DNA of 32,826 nt from Kofleriaceae bacterium (lineage in GTDB: Bacteria; Myxococcota_A; Polyangia; Haliangiales; Haliangiaceae). The first letter of the stretch is position 1. Every line of letters begins with the position of its first letter. Below, piece after piece: positions 1 to 10,733 of this stretch. Position numbers and translations under genes: made by a program. Under the pieces are notes generated by a model. It was not told the DNA's origin, searched no databases, and saw only the letters and a list, made by a program, of their open reading frames with translations. Where the stretch lies: NCBI GenBank assembly GCA_022842285.1, contig JALHPV010000046.1, positions 1 to 32,826 on the forward strand, written 5' to 3'.

Positions 1-36
1 TTTCCGCGACGCCCGCCGTCGGGTACATCCTGGGCC

Positions 37-2048
<2,012 letters not shown>

Positions 2049-2052
<4 letters not shown>

Positions 2053-3698
2053 ACGGTCGCTTGGGTGCAGTCCTCGGGTTTGGCTTCATCTCCTTGGTCT
2101 CGTCTGCAGCACACGCAGGCGGGCTCACCCTCCCTGGCTCGGGCGCGATCTCGACATCACGCGCCGGCGCGGCGATCGTCTCGGCCGATGACGGCGAGGC
2201 GCTGTCCCTGAACCCGGCCGGCCTCGCGAACGTGAAGGGCACGGTCGTCACCGTCTCCGCCGCGATCATCTCGTACGCGATGTCCTTCACGCGGACCGGG
2301 TCCTACGACCCGCTGGACGCGGCGGACACGGCCTACGAGGGGACCCCGTACCCGACCGTCGAGAACAACGCGCAAGCTCCGCTGGGCTTCGGCTCGTTCC
2401 AGCCCGTCCCTGTCATCGCGGTGGCCACCGACCTTGGAGGGAGGCTCGGCAAGCTCCGGCTCGCTGCCGGTCTCTACGCGCCGAATGCGTACCCGTTCCG
2501 CGACATGACCAACGGGTACCAGTTCAACGGTCCCAACATGAACGAGCCGCCACCGCCGTCGCGGTACGACATCTACACGCAGGAGGGCGCGATCATCATA
2601 CCGTCGATCGCGGCGGCCTATCGCGTCCTCCCGCAGCTCGACGTCGGCGCCCGCTTCTCGTACGGGTTCGCCCACGTGAAGTCGACGGTCGCGCTCTGGA
2701 CCGGCACGCAGTACGACGAGGACGTCGGGAAAGACGTCCTCTTCTCCGCCGACGCGAAGGGCACGTTCCCCACGTTCGGGCTCGGCCTGACCTACCGCAT
2801 CAACAAGGCCATCTCGGTGGCGGCCGCGTACAACTACGCCCTCGTCATTCACGCCAAGGGTGATGCGACGGCCACCAACGGCCCGCGCGTCGGCATCCCC
2901 GATCCGATCAAGATCGGCCCGGTCTCCCCGGGGACTCCGACGCGATGCGCGGAAGGCAGCACGTTCGATTCGCAGAAGGTCTGCGTCGACTTCCAGATCC
3001 CGATGAGCGCGACCGTCGGCGCGCGGTACCAGTTCCTCGACAAGAACGATCAGCCGCGCGGCGATATCGAGCTGAACATCGGCTGGGAGAACTGGGGCAA
3101 GCGCTGCGCGGGCACCGGTACCGCCGAGTACGAGGATCCGAGCTGCACGAGCCCCGGGGTGTACCGCGTCGTCGTCGACGGTGAGCCGTACCTCGACATC
3201 GACCAGGACGGGACGTTCGAGTCGCCGGTCGGCCGGCTCCAGACGAGCTTCCTGGATCACCGCCTGAAGGACGTGTGGACCGCCCGTCTCGGCGGCAGCT
3301 ACATCCTGCCCGCGGGCGAGAACTCGGTGACGCTCCGCGGTGGCGTGGGCTACGACTCGCGCGCGGCCGAAGAGGGTTGGCTCCGCGCCGACATCGACGG
3401 TATGGCCCGCGTGACCACGACGATCGGCGCCGCGTACACGACGAAGCGCTTCCAGATCAACGTCGGCCTCGGCGCCATCTTCGCGGGCTCGGCCACCAAC
3501 GAAGGCAACTGCAATCCGACCCAGGCGAACCAGGGTTGCGCGGGCACCGGCGACGATCAGCCGCTCGAAGACCGCAATGGTCCCGATCCCATCAACCCGC
3601 TCTCCGAGCCGTTCAACCAGGCCGAGAACCCCGTCACGCAGGGCACGTTCAAGGGGCGCTACCTGCTCGGCATGCTCGGAGCATCGTTTTGGTTCTAG
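2049..3698 (+). CDS. FadL/OMPP1/TodX-family outer-membrane transport protein, copy 1
   Basis: This is a predicted outer-membrane beta-barrel of the FadL/OMPP1 type, a family that passes hydrophobic compounds such as long-chain fatty acids across the outer membrane. A signal peptide ends near AAHA (about residue 24). The mature N-terminus reads [19 protein letters not shown] followed by [12 protein letters not shown], which is the family's N-terminal hatch region with the NPAGL motif. The rest is rich in alternating aromatic and polar strands and the chain ends in ASFWF, a typical terminal aromatic outer-membrane signature. At 549 residues it is longer than E. coli FadL (about 420-450 residues). 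The ATG overlaps the mnmG stop, so translation is probably coupled. A close paralogue follows directly. Substrate cannot be predicted. Confidence 0.85.
3678..3681 (+). promoter_or_regulatory. Ribosome binding site that fixes the TTG start of FadL copy 2
   Basis: GGAG lies 7 nt upstream of TTG 3689, inside the last codons of the preceding gene. No ATG or GTG in the same frame is near a signal-peptide-like sequence, so this site decides the start. Confidence 0.5.
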
Positions 3699-5353
3699 TC
3701 AGAAGCGCAGCGGGTCTGCTCGTCCTGACCGCGAGCGCGTCGGCCTGGGCGGGTGGGTTGTTTCTGCCGGGCTCGGGCGCCATCTCGACGGCGCGCGCGG
3801 GGGCGGCGATCGCCTCGGCGGATGACGGCGAGGCGCTCGCGCTGAACCCGGCGGGCCTCGCGAAGGCGCGCGGCACGACCATCACCGTGTCGGCGGCGTT
3901 GATCCGCTACTACATGGAGTTCACGCGCGCGGGCACGTACGACGATCTGTCCGACGGTACGCAGCCATACGAGGGGCAGCCGTTCCCGACGGTGGAGAAC
4001 GATCCGGATCCGCCGCTCGGCATCGGGTCGTACCAGCCGATTCCCGTCATCGCGATCGTGAGCGACCTCGGCGGACGCGTGAAGGGGCTGCACGTCGCGG
4101 CCGGCCTGTACGCGCCGAACGGCTATCCGTTCCGCGACATGTCGAACGGCTACCAGTTCCAGACGAGCGAGACCGGCGACTACTCGGCCGCGCCGCCGCC
4201 CACGCGCTACGACATCCTGAATCAGGAGAGCCAGCTGCTGCTGCCATCGGTGGCGGTGGCGTATCGCATCACGAGCGACCTGCACGTGGGCGCGCGCTTC
4301 TCCGCGGGCCGCGCGAAGGCGAAGTCACAACTCGCGACGTGGGGCACGCCGCTGAACGTCGAGGAGGACGTCCGCGACGACACGCTGTTCACGGCCGAGG
4401 TCGCCGATGGCTTCGTGCCGATGTGGAGCGCCGGCCTGACGTACCGCCCCACGCCGTGGCTCGAGCTGGCGGCCGTGTACACGTCGCGCGCGGTGATCCG
4501 CGGCAAGGGCACCGCGAAGAGCCTACCGGGACCAGATGTCCGAAACGCGGACGGAACGCCCCGCGTGATCGGCCCGCGTCCCGACGCGCTGGCGCAATGC
4601 GAGACTGGCGGCACGATGGAGGCCCAGAAGGCCTGCATCACCGTGCAGCTCCCGATGCACGCCGAGGTCGGAGCTCGCTACAAGTTCCTCGACAACAACG
4701 GCGCGCTCCGCGGCGACCTCGAGCTGAACGTCGGCTGGGAGAACTGGGGCCAGCGCTGCGACTTCACCTCCGAGGGCATCCTCGAGGATCCCGAGTGCTC
4801 GTCGCCTGGCCAGTACCTCGTGGTCGTGGACTCCGCGATCTACGAGAACGGGATGCCGTCGGACTCGCCGACGATCAAGACCAACTTCGTGAACCTCGGG
4901 CTGCAGGACACGTTCTCCGTGCGCCTCGGCGGCAGCTACCTGATCGGGCTCGATAGCGGCGACCCGGAAGCGGGCCGCACGATCGTCCTGCGCGGCGGCG
5001 TCGGCTACGACACCCGGGCCGCGCGCGAGAACTGGCTGCGCTCGAACTTCGATGGCGCGGCGCGCCTCACCACGACGCTCGGCGCCGCGTACCGCACGCC
5101 CCGCTTCGACGTGAACATCGGCGGTGGCCTGGTCTACGAGGGCTCCAACACCAACGTGGCCAAGTGCAACCCGACCCCGGAGGACACCCGCTGCAACCCC
5201 GACGGGACGCTCACCCCGCTGGATGACCGCGAGGGGCCGGACCCCACGAACCCCATCCTGGCCCCCGAGGCGCAGTGGGAGAACCCGATCGCCGGGGGGA
5301 CGTACAAGTCGCATTACTTGTTGTTCATGCTCGGGTTTTCGACCTGGTTCTGA
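3689..5353 (+). CDS. FadL/OMPP1/TodX-family outer-membrane transport protein, copy 2 (TTG start)
   Basis: This 554-residue paralogue of the preceding gene shares its N-terminal layout ([19 protein letters not shown], then LNPAGLAKARG), the segment ELNVGWENWGQRC and an aromatic C-terminus (STWF). I place the start at TTG 3689. It lies 7 nt after a GGAG (3678-3681), overlaps the end of copy 1 by 10 nt, and gives a well-formed signal peptide, [21 protein letters not shown], cleaved before GG. The frame is open far upstream, but that extension has the low-complexity composition of a shadow frame and runs through copy 1. The overlap suggests coupled translation from the mnmG transcript and a local gene duplication. 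Substrate unknown. Confidence 0.85.
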   Translation: MVLVRSAAGLLVLTASASAWAGGLFLPGSGAISTARAGAAIASADDGEALALNPAGLAKARGTTITVSAALIRYYMEFTRAGTYDDLSDGTQPYEGQPFPTVENDPDPPLGIGSYQPIPVIAIVSDLGGRVKGLHVAAGLYAPNGYPFRDMSNGYQFQTSETGDYSAAPPPTRYDILNQESQLLLPSVAVAYRITSDLHVGARFSAGRAKAKSQLATWGTPLNVEEDVRDDTLFTAEVADGFVPMWSAGLTYRPTPWLELAAVYTSRAVIRGKGTAKSLPGPDVRNADGTPRVIGPRPDALAQCETGGTMEAQKACITVQLPMHAEVGARYKFLDNNGALRGDLELNVGWENWGQRCDFTSEGILEDPECSSPGQYLVVVDSAIYENGMPSDSPTIKTNFVNLGLQDTFSVRLGGSYLIGLDSGDPEAGRTIVLRGGVGYDTRAARENWLRSNFDGAARLTTTLGAAYRTPRFDVNIGGGLVYEGSNTNVAKCNPTPEDTRCNPDGTLTPLDDREGPDPTNPILAPEAQWENPIAGGTYKSHYLLFMLGFSTWF

Positions 5354-5395
5354 TCGCCGCATCGATTTATTGGATCCATCCGGGGGGCCGGCACG

Positions 5396-5401
5396 TACAA
5401 T
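5396..5401 (+). promoter_or_regulatory. Candidate -10 box (TACAAT) 9 nt before GTG 5411
   Basis: TACAAT matches the sigma-70 -10 consensus in five of six positions and sits inside the palindrome TACAATTGTA (5396-5405). No convincing -35 at 16-18 bp spacing was seen; TTGGAT at 5370 is 20 bp away. The spacing to the GTG would give a leaderless or nearly leaderless mRNA. Confidence 0.35.
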
Positions 5402-5410
5402 TGTAGGTAC

Positions 5411-5902
5411 GTGCGCACATCGCTCCTGGCTGCCGCCTCCTTGCTCGCCCTGATCGGGTGCGGGGCGACGTCGGCGCGGTCACCCCAGCGCCCGGAGACG
5501 GTGGCGGTCGCCAAGGCCAAGCCCATCGAGCTCGAGCACGAAGACGTCGTCCGCCCGCGCCGCGTGGTCGTGACCGAGACCTCGATCGTCATCATCGGCG
5601 ACATCAAGTTCGTGGAGGACTCGACGGCCGTCGCCCCGGAGTCCGAGGCGATGCTCGATGCGGTGGCATCGGGCGTCCTCGGCGGTTCGACGATCCAGAA
5701 GCTCCAGTGCACCGTCTACATCGGCGAAGGCGTCGTGGCTGACCGCGACGAGCGGCTGCGGCTGGCGCAGGATCGCGCGAACGTGATCGTCGAGAAGCTC
5801 GTCGAGCGCGGCATCGAGCGCGACCGCCTCGTCACGGGCGCACAGATCGACACCCCGCCCGTCACGAACCCCGCGTGGATGATCCTCGATCACGGGGGCT
5901 GA
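5411..5902 (+). CDS. Small OmpA-like lipoprotein
   Basis: This 163-residue protein starts with a lipoprotein signal peptide (lipobox LIGC, Cys17), so it should be anchored in a membrane facing the periplasm. After a linker (about residues 20-50), residues 55-145 follow the OmpA/MotB C-terminal fold: a strand IIIGDIKFVEDSTAVAPESE, a helix with LDAVASGVL, and the helix LRLAQDRANVIVEKLVERGI followed by RLVTGA. That fold normally binds the diaminopimelate of peptidoglycan. The usual GHTD loop is replaced by VYIGEGVV, and the chain stops soon after, so peptidoglycan binding is doubtful. GTG 5411 is the only start that gives the signal peptide. It follows FadL copy 2 by 57 bp and probably has its own promoter. 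Confidence 0.75.
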   Translation: MRTSLLAAASLLALIGCGATSARSPQRPETVAVAKAKPIELEHEDVVRPRRVVVTETSIVIIGDIKFVEDSTAVAPESEAMLDAVASGVLGGSTIQKLQCTVYIGEGVVADRDERLRLAQDRANVIVEKLVERGIERDRLVTGAQIDTPPVTNPAWMILDHGG

Positions 5903-5920
5903 TCGTGTCATGAAGGGCGT

Positions 5921-6181
5921 ATGAGCAAGGCCCTCGTCAAGTCCAGCTCCCAGGGCGGCAGTGGCGTGGTCCCGGCTGTCTGCAGCTTCTTCATCCCCGG
6001 CGTCGGTCAGCTCGTGAACGGCGAGACCGATAAGGCGATCGGCGTCTTCGCCGTGGCCGCGATCACGGGCGCCAGCTTCCTCGGCGCCATCCCGCTCATC
6101 GGCGGCGTGGCTGGCCTCATCTATGGGGCTACCTGGTTGTACGGGGTGGGCGACGCGTACATCCAGGGCCGCAAGAAGTAG
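5921..6181 (+). CDS. Small membrane protein with TM2-like hairpin
   Basis: This is an 86-residue protein. After a Ser/Gly-rich N-terminus come two hydrophobic segments, about residues 17-31 (VVPAVCSFFIPGVGQL) and 40-75, separated by NGETDKA. The motif FIPGVGQLVNGETDKAIG resembles the P-G-x-G-Q-x-x-x-G/N-x-x-x-x-G pattern of TM2 and related small integral membrane domains. It ends in the basic tail GRKK. ATG 5921 is preceded closely by AAGGG (5913-5917). It lies 18 bp after the OmpA-like lipoprotein gene and may be cotranscribed with it. Function unknown. Confidence 0.7.
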   Translation: MSKALVKSSSQGGSGVVPAVCSFFIPGVGQLVNGETDKAIGVFAVAAITGASFLGAIPLIGGVAGLIYGATWLYGVGDAYIQGRKK

Positions 6182-6206
6182 CAGCAAGCCGACTGAGCCG
6201 CCTTCG

Positions 6207-6237
6207 ATCGCATCGCGGGCGCCCGCGCGCCTGCGAT
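6207..6237. repeat. GC-rich intergenic hairpin
   Basis: A perfect 14-bp palindrome made of CGCGGGC (6214-6220) and GCCCGCG (6221-6227) lies within outer arms ATCGCA (6207-6212) and TGCGAT (6232-6237). It falls in the 99-bp gap between the small membrane protein gene and the MoxR gene. No U-tract follows, so a rho-independent terminator is not certain. It could instead be a palindromic repeat. Confidence 0.4.
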
Positions 6238-6266
6238 GTCCTCACGGCGAAGGAACCTCCGTGGGG

Positions 6267-6272
6267 TACAGT
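6267..6272 (+). promoter_or_regulatory. Candidate -10 box (TACAGT) 8 nt before ATG 6281
   Basis: TACAGT fits the TANNNT pattern seen before several other genes in the window. It supports initiation at ATG 6281 rather than the upstream in-frame ATG at 6236. Confidence 0.35.
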
Positions 6273-6280
6273 CGGAGCCG

Positions 6281-7111
<831 letters not shown>

Positions 7112-7116
7112 GCCAC

Positions 7117-8343
7117 GTGCTCGTCGACTTCCTGTTCGAGCTACGGGCGAAGAAGGTCCCCGTCTCCACGCACGAGTGGATGGCGCTGATGGAGGCGATG
7201 GCGCTCGGCCTTCACGAGAGCTCGCTCGATGGCTTCTATCACCTGTGCCGCACGCTCTGCGTGAAGGACATCGCGCGCTACGACGCCTACGACGAGGCGT
7301 TCCTCGCCTACTTCAAGGACGTCCACGTCGACGCCTTGCGGCTCACGCAGGACATCGCCGACTGGCTGCAGAACCCGCGCGCCCTCGAGGGCCTGACCGA
7401 CGAGCAGCGCGCCGCCATGCAGGCGATGGACTTCGAGAAGCTCCGCGAGCTCTTCGAGCAGCGCCTCAAGGAGCAGAAGGAGCGCCACGACGGCGGCAAC
7501 CGCTGGATCGGCACCGGCGGGACGTCCCCGTTCGGCACCGGCGGCAAGCACCCCTCCGGCATCCGCGTGGGCGGGGGCGGTCAGCGCAGCGCCATGGCCG
7601 TGGCCGACAAGCGCCTGTTCAAGGAGTACCGCCGCGACGTCGTGCTCGACGTCCGCCAGATCGATGTCGCCCTGCGTGGCCTGCGCCGCCTCGGCCGCGA
7701 CGGGGCCGTGGAGGAGCTCGACCTCGACGAGACCGTCGACCAGACCTGCAAGAACGCCGGCGAGATCGAGGTCGTCATGCGGCCGCCGCGCCGCAACCGC
7801 GTGAAGGTCATCCTCCTCATGGACGTCGGCGGCTCGATGGATCCGCACGCCGAGCTCGTCTCGCGCCTCTTCACCGCTGCCTCCCGCGCCGGCCGCTTCG
7901 CGAAGTTCCGCAGCTACTACTTCCACAACTGCGTTTACAACTCGGTCTACGAGGACGCGAACTTCAGCAAGGCCGTCCCCGTCGCAGACCTCCTCGCGAC
8001 GAGCGACCGCGACGAGAAGCTCGTCGTCGTCGGCGACGCGCTCATGCACCCCGGCGAGCTCCTCGATCCGGGCGGTAGCCTCTACCTCTCGTCGACGTAC
8101 GGCTCCGGTCGCGCATCGGGCATCGAGTGGCTGCGCCGCCTCGCCCACCACTTCCGGTCCTCCGCCTGGCTCAACCCCGAGCCCGAGCGCTTCTGGTCGG
8201 GCACCACGATCGAGCCCATCGCCTCGGTCTTTCCGATGTTCCCGCTCACCCTCGACGGCATGGCGGCCTCGGTCCGCTACCTCGTGCGCGGCGGCGAGAA
8301 GCCGCGCATCGGCGAACCGGCGAAGTGGATGAAGGTCAGCTAA
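7117..8343 (+). CDS. CoxE-like VWA-domain protein, partner of the MoxR ATPase
   Basis: This is a 408-residue soluble protein of the CoxE-like VWA family (GTG start at 7117, five bases after the MoxR stop). The N-terminal 150 residues are helical ([20 protein letters not shown]). A Gly-rich linker follows ([15 protein letters not shown]). The VWA domain has its MIDAS at residues 236-241, DVGGSM, and [23 protein letters not shown] and a C-terminal helix follow. The usual MIDAS pattern is DxSxS; here the second position is Gly. I recall this variant from CoxE-like proteins but cannot confirm it here. MoxR-VWA pairs usually help insert metals or assemble complexes; the target of this pair is not encoded nearby, so it is unknown. 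Its stop overlaps the stop of the convergent kinase gene by 4 nt. Confidence 0.9.
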   Translation: MLVDFLFELRAKKVPVSTHEWMALMEAMALGLHESSLDGFYHLCRTLCVKDIARYDAYDEAFLAYFKDVHVDALRLTQDIADWLQNPRALEGLTDEQRAAMQAMDFEKLRELFEQRLKEQKERHDGGNRWIGTGGTSPFGTGGKHPSGIRVGGGGQRSAMAVADKRLFKEYRRDVVLDVRQIDVALRGLRRLGRDGAVEELDLDETVDQTCKNAGEIEVVMRPPRRNRVKVILLMDVGGSMDPHAELVSRLFTAASRAGRFAKFRSYYFHNCVYNSVYEDANFSKAVPVADLLATSDRDEKLVVVGDALMHPGELLDPGGSLYLSSTYGSGRASGIEWLRRLAHHFRSSAWLNPEPERFWSGTTIEPIASVFPMFPLTLDGMAASVRYLVRGGEKPRIGEPAKWMKVS

Positions 8344-9500
8344 CCGACGCGGCGGTACGAGCGATCGATCGCGGAGACGATCTTGCCGATCACCGTCGAG
8401 CGGCGCGCCTGGCAGGAGAAGGCCCAGCGCAGCCAGGCCGTGACGTCGTCGGGTGACGCGATGCCCGTGGCCTGCCCGGCCGCCTGGAGCGCGAACTTCA
8501 TCGCGTAGGCATTCTGCCAGCGCAGCGACACGTCCTTCTGGAGCGCGGTGAGCACGATGTCATCGAGGTCGCGCGTGACCTGCGGATTCCAGCGCGAGGG
8601 CGGATCGACGGGCCGCTCGCGAGCATGGCCGAGGGCGCGGGCGAAGTTGCCCCCGAAGCGCGCACTGCCGACGAGGAGCTCGTGGGCGATGACGCCGATG
8701 GCGAAGAGGTCGACGCGCTCGTCGAAGTGGCCCTCCAGCCGCTCGGGCGCGACGTAGCCCTTCGTGCCCTTCACGACGCCGAAGCGCGTGCCCGGGCGGC
8801 CGTCGGCGGTCTTCGCGAGGCCGAGGTCCATGAGCTTGAGATCGCCGGTGCGCGAGATGGCCAGGTTCGCCGGCGAGATGTCGCGATGGATGATGCGCAT
8901 CGGACGGTTGTGGAGGTAGTGGAGCGCGTCGCAGAGCTGGATGAGCAACGCGAGCGCGACCGACACCGGCATCGCGCCGGCGGCAGTGTCGCACTGGCGC
9001 AGGACATCCTCGAGCGAGGGGCCCTCGACGAGCTCGCTCGCGCAGTAGTGGTGGCCCTCGAGGATGCCGAAGGCGAACGTGCGCGCGATGTGGCGGTGAC
9101 AGAGCTGGTGCGCGAGCTGCGCTTCGCGAATGAAGGCGCCGATCAGATCGGGGTCGGTGGAGAACTCGGTACGGAGACGCTCCACGACGATCGGACGGTC
9201 CCAGCCCACCCGCGCGGCCTCGCGCTCCATGGCCCGGTACGATCGCGCGAGACCAACCCGCCCGATCTCCTCGTAGAGGTCATACGGACCGAAGCGCTCG
9301 ATCGAACCGCCGGGCCCGTCGGCCCGGCTTCGCTCGCCCGTCCGGCCGCGCTCGATCGAACCGCCGGGCCCTTCGGCCCGGCTTCGCGCCCCCGTCCGGC
9401 CGCCCTCGACCACACCGCGTCGGGCGCCCCGCTCGATCGCACGGCGCTCGCCCGGAGGTCGCTTCCAGACCAACGTCGGACCGCAGCTATCCGCGCGCAT
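8340..9500 (-). CDS. Hanks-type Ser/Thr protein kinase homologue, possible pseudokinase
   Basis: This is a 386-residue soluble protein. Residues 71-345 show the eukaryotic-like kinase fold: [13 protein letters not shown] (catalytic loop, Asp207, Asn212), MDLGLAK (metal-binding DLG, Asp225), [11 protein letters not shown] (APE region), [13 protein letters not shown] and a final helix with SLRW. The ATP-binding side is degenerate. The Gly-rich loop reads [10 protein letters not shown] instead of GxGxxG, and the VAIK lysine position reads PIVVERL with Glu107 where Lys is expected. The alphaC Glu (FIREAQL, Glu126) is present. The protein may be inactive or may bind ATP unusually. There is no transmembrane segment. 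Residues 35-70 are two 18-residue repeats encoded by a tandem DNA repeat. ATG 9500 is the likely start, but the repeat-rich N-terminus makes it uncertain. Confidence 0.85.
   Translation of the reverse strand: MRADSCGPTLVWKRPPGERRAIERGARRGVVEGGRTGARSRAEGPGGSIERGRTGERSRADGPGGSIERFGPYDLYEEIGRVGLARSYRAMEREAARVGWDRPIVVERLRTEFSTDPDLIGAFIREAQLAHQLCHRHIARTFAFGILEGHHYCASELVEGPSLEDVLRQCDTAAGAMPVSVALALLIQLCDALHYLHNRPMRIIHRDISPANLAISRTGDLKLMDLGLAKTADGRPGTRFGVVKGTKGYVAPERLEGHFDERVDLFAIGVIAHELLVGSARFGGNFARALGHARERPVDPPSRWNPQVTRDLDDIVLTALQKDVSLRWQNAYAMKFALQAAGQATGIASPDDVTAWLRWAFSCQARRSTVIGKIVSAIDRSYRRVG
9295..9402. repeat. Intragenic palindromic repeat copies B and C, 54-bp tandem (inside the kinase gene)
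   Basis: Two nearly identical 54-bp units (9295-9348 and 9349-9402) begin CGCTCGATCGAACCGC and each contain a perfect hairpin: CCGGGCC (9310-9316) with GGCCCGG (9321-9327), and the same arms at 9364-9370 and 9375-9381. Read on the minus strand they give two 18-residue repeats containing GPGGSIER. Degenerate further units appear to extend to about 9460 (CTCGACCACACCGCG, GCTCGATCGCACGGCG). Confidence 0.75.
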
Positions 9501-9582
9501 GCCGGCAGCATGGCGCGACTCTTACTGACTGCGCCCCAACAAGCCCTGGCTACGCCTGGCTAACAGGGCGCCGGGCGCGTGT

Positions 9583-9588
9583 CAGTAT
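9583..9588 (+). promoter_or_regulatory. Weak candidate -10 box (CAGTAT) 7 nt before ATG 9596
   Basis: CAGTAT has three consensus matches, including the key A2 and T6. It lies in the 95-bp divergent region between the kinase and the DUF4333-like gene. No -35 was recognised. Confidence 0.25.
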
Positions 9589-9595
9589 CGCGCCC

Positions 9596-10087
9596 ATGAA
9601 CAAGGTCGCGGGGTTGGCCGTCGTCGGTGCGCTGGCAGGGTGCAGCGGGGGCTCCCGGCTGGATGGCTCCGAGGCGGAGCGAGAGATGAAGGCGTACTAC
9701 GACACGATCTACCCGGTGGGGTCGGTGAACTGCCCCGACCACATCCGCATGGCGGCCGGGACGACGTTCGCTTGCACGCTCATCTTTCGCGGCGGGGCCG
9801 AGAAGTTCGAGGTCCAGGCCAAGGTCAGAGCGGTGAGCGGCCGGGTCGCCACCTACGAGTTCCGGATCGACGCCACCGTCTTCGAGCCTCGCCCGACAGC
9901 GGAGCTCGCGGCCGCGGAGGTGAAGCAGCAGACCCAGCGCGACGTGACCGTCGAGTGCGGCGAGCCACGCCGGCCGAAGGCGACCGAGACGTGTACGGCG
10001 ACGTTCGCCGACGGCACGAAGTGGTGGGTCGTGGTCCACACGAACCCGGATGGAAGCGCGGCCAGGTTCGAGTTGGCCGAGCCGTAG
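9596..10087 (+). CDS. DUF4333-like lipoprotein, copy 1
   Basis: This is a 163-residue predicted lipoprotein (lipobox LAGC, Cys16). The mature part seems to hold two related units of about 60 residues. The first has VNCPDHIRMAAGTTFACTL, the second VTVECGEPRRPKATETCTAT, each followed by a strand-rich stretch (EKFEVQAKV; KWWVVVHTNPDG). The V-x-C-P ... G-x-x-F-x-C-T pattern is that of DUF4333-type domains, small secreted modules with a conserved Cys pair. The function of these domains is not known. A paralogue follows at once, in the same orientation, 17 bp after the stop, so this is a tandem duplication. Confidence 0.75.
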   Translation: MNKVAGLAVVGALAGCSGGSRLDGSEAEREMKAYYDTIYPVGSVNCPDHIRMAAGTTFACTLIFRGGAEKFEVQAKVRAVSGRVATYEFRIDATVFEPRPTAELAAAEVKQQTQRDVTVECGEPRRPKATETCTATFADGTKWWVVVHTNPDGSAARFELAEP

Positions 10088-10092
10088 CGGCT

Positions 10093-10098
10093 TATAGT
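10093..10098 (+). promoter_or_regulatory. Candidate -10 box (TATAGT) 6 nt before ATG 10105
   Basis: TATAGT matches five of six -10 consensus bases and lies in the 17-bp gap between the two DUF4333-like genes, giving copy 2 its own, probably leaderless, transcript. Confidence 0.45.
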
Positions 10099-10104
10099 CG
10101 CGCA

Positions 10105-10605
10105 ATGAGACATCTCGCGGCACTGGGACTCCTGGCCGCCTGTAATGCCGCGGCCGATGGCTCCAGTGCGGAGCGGGCCATCAAGGCTCACTTCGAGAAG
10201 TTCCACCCGGTGACGTCGGTGAAGTGTCCGAGCTCGGTCAAGATGGAAGCCGGCACGGAGTTCGAGTGCGACCTGGTCTTCGGTGACGGCGGGGCGTGGC
10301 ACGTGGGCGCGACGATCACGAAGACGTCCAGCCAGGGCGCGAACTTCGACTTCAAGATCAAGGAGAGGTTCTTCGACCCGACGCCGGTCGCCGCCTGGAT
10401 TGCCGATGAGGTCAAGAAGCAGATGAACGTGGAGGTGAAGGTGGACTGCGGCTGGCCGCGCGTGCCGAAGGCAGCCGAGGAGTGCAAGCTGACCGCGCCC
10501 GATGGCACGGTCAGGATCGCGGTCGTCCAGGTGAACCCGGACGGCACCCCGAAGCGCTTCGACCTGGCCGACCCGGCCACGAACGCCCCCACACCAGCCG
10601 AGTAG
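10105..10605 (+). CDS. DUF4333-like lipoprotein, copy 2
   Basis: This 166-residue lipoprotein (lipobox LAAC, Cys13) is a paralogue of the previous gene. The order of elements is the same: a charged helix SSAERAIKAHFEKFHPV, then VKCPSSVKMEAGTEFECDL, a strand region, and the second unit VKVDCGWPRVPKAAEECKLT with VVQVNPDGTPKRFDLADP. The start is ATG 10105. The frame is open further upstream through copy 1, but only this ATG yields the signal peptide and it has a good -10 hexamer just before it. Two Cys pairs are conserved with copy 1, so disulfides in the periplasm are likely. The function is unknown. Confidence 0.75.
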   Translation: MRHLAALGLLAACNAAADGSSAERAIKAHFEKFHPVTSVKCPSSVKMEAGTEFECDLVFGDGGAWHVGATITKTSSQGANFDFKIKERFFDPTPVAAWIADEVKKQMNVEVKVDCGWPRVPKAAEECKLTAPDGTVRIAVVQVNPDGTPKRFDLADPATNAPTPAE

Positions 10606-10623
10606 CGCGCCTCTGTAGGCGCG
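10606..10623 (+). terminator. Hairpin directly after the DUF4333-like pair
   Basis: CGCGCCT (10606-10612), loop CTGT, AGGCGCG (10617-10623) begins at the base after the stop codon. The stem is strong but no U-tract follows, so it is a possible rather than canonical terminator. Confidence 0.35.
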
Positions 10624-10733
10624 TGCGCACCGACACGGCTGTCCGCGAGCCGTACGAAGCCTGCACAGTGCGCCTCGCAAGTAGGCATCGCCTCGTCGCC
10701 CATGCCGGCACGCGGTTCGCTCGAGCGCTGGGC

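Noticed and set aside
8490-9300. Frameshift or pseudogene status for the kinase
   Set aside because: The frame is uninterrupted and all C-lobe motifs are intact; only specific ATP-site residues differ, so substitution rather than decay is the better reading.
9143-9511. Separate small gene starting at ATG 9511 on the minus strand, in another frame of the kinase gene
   Set aside because: The product is Arg/Ser-rich with no family resemblance, while the kinase frame continues through the 54-bp repeats; an alternative start for the kinase remains possible.
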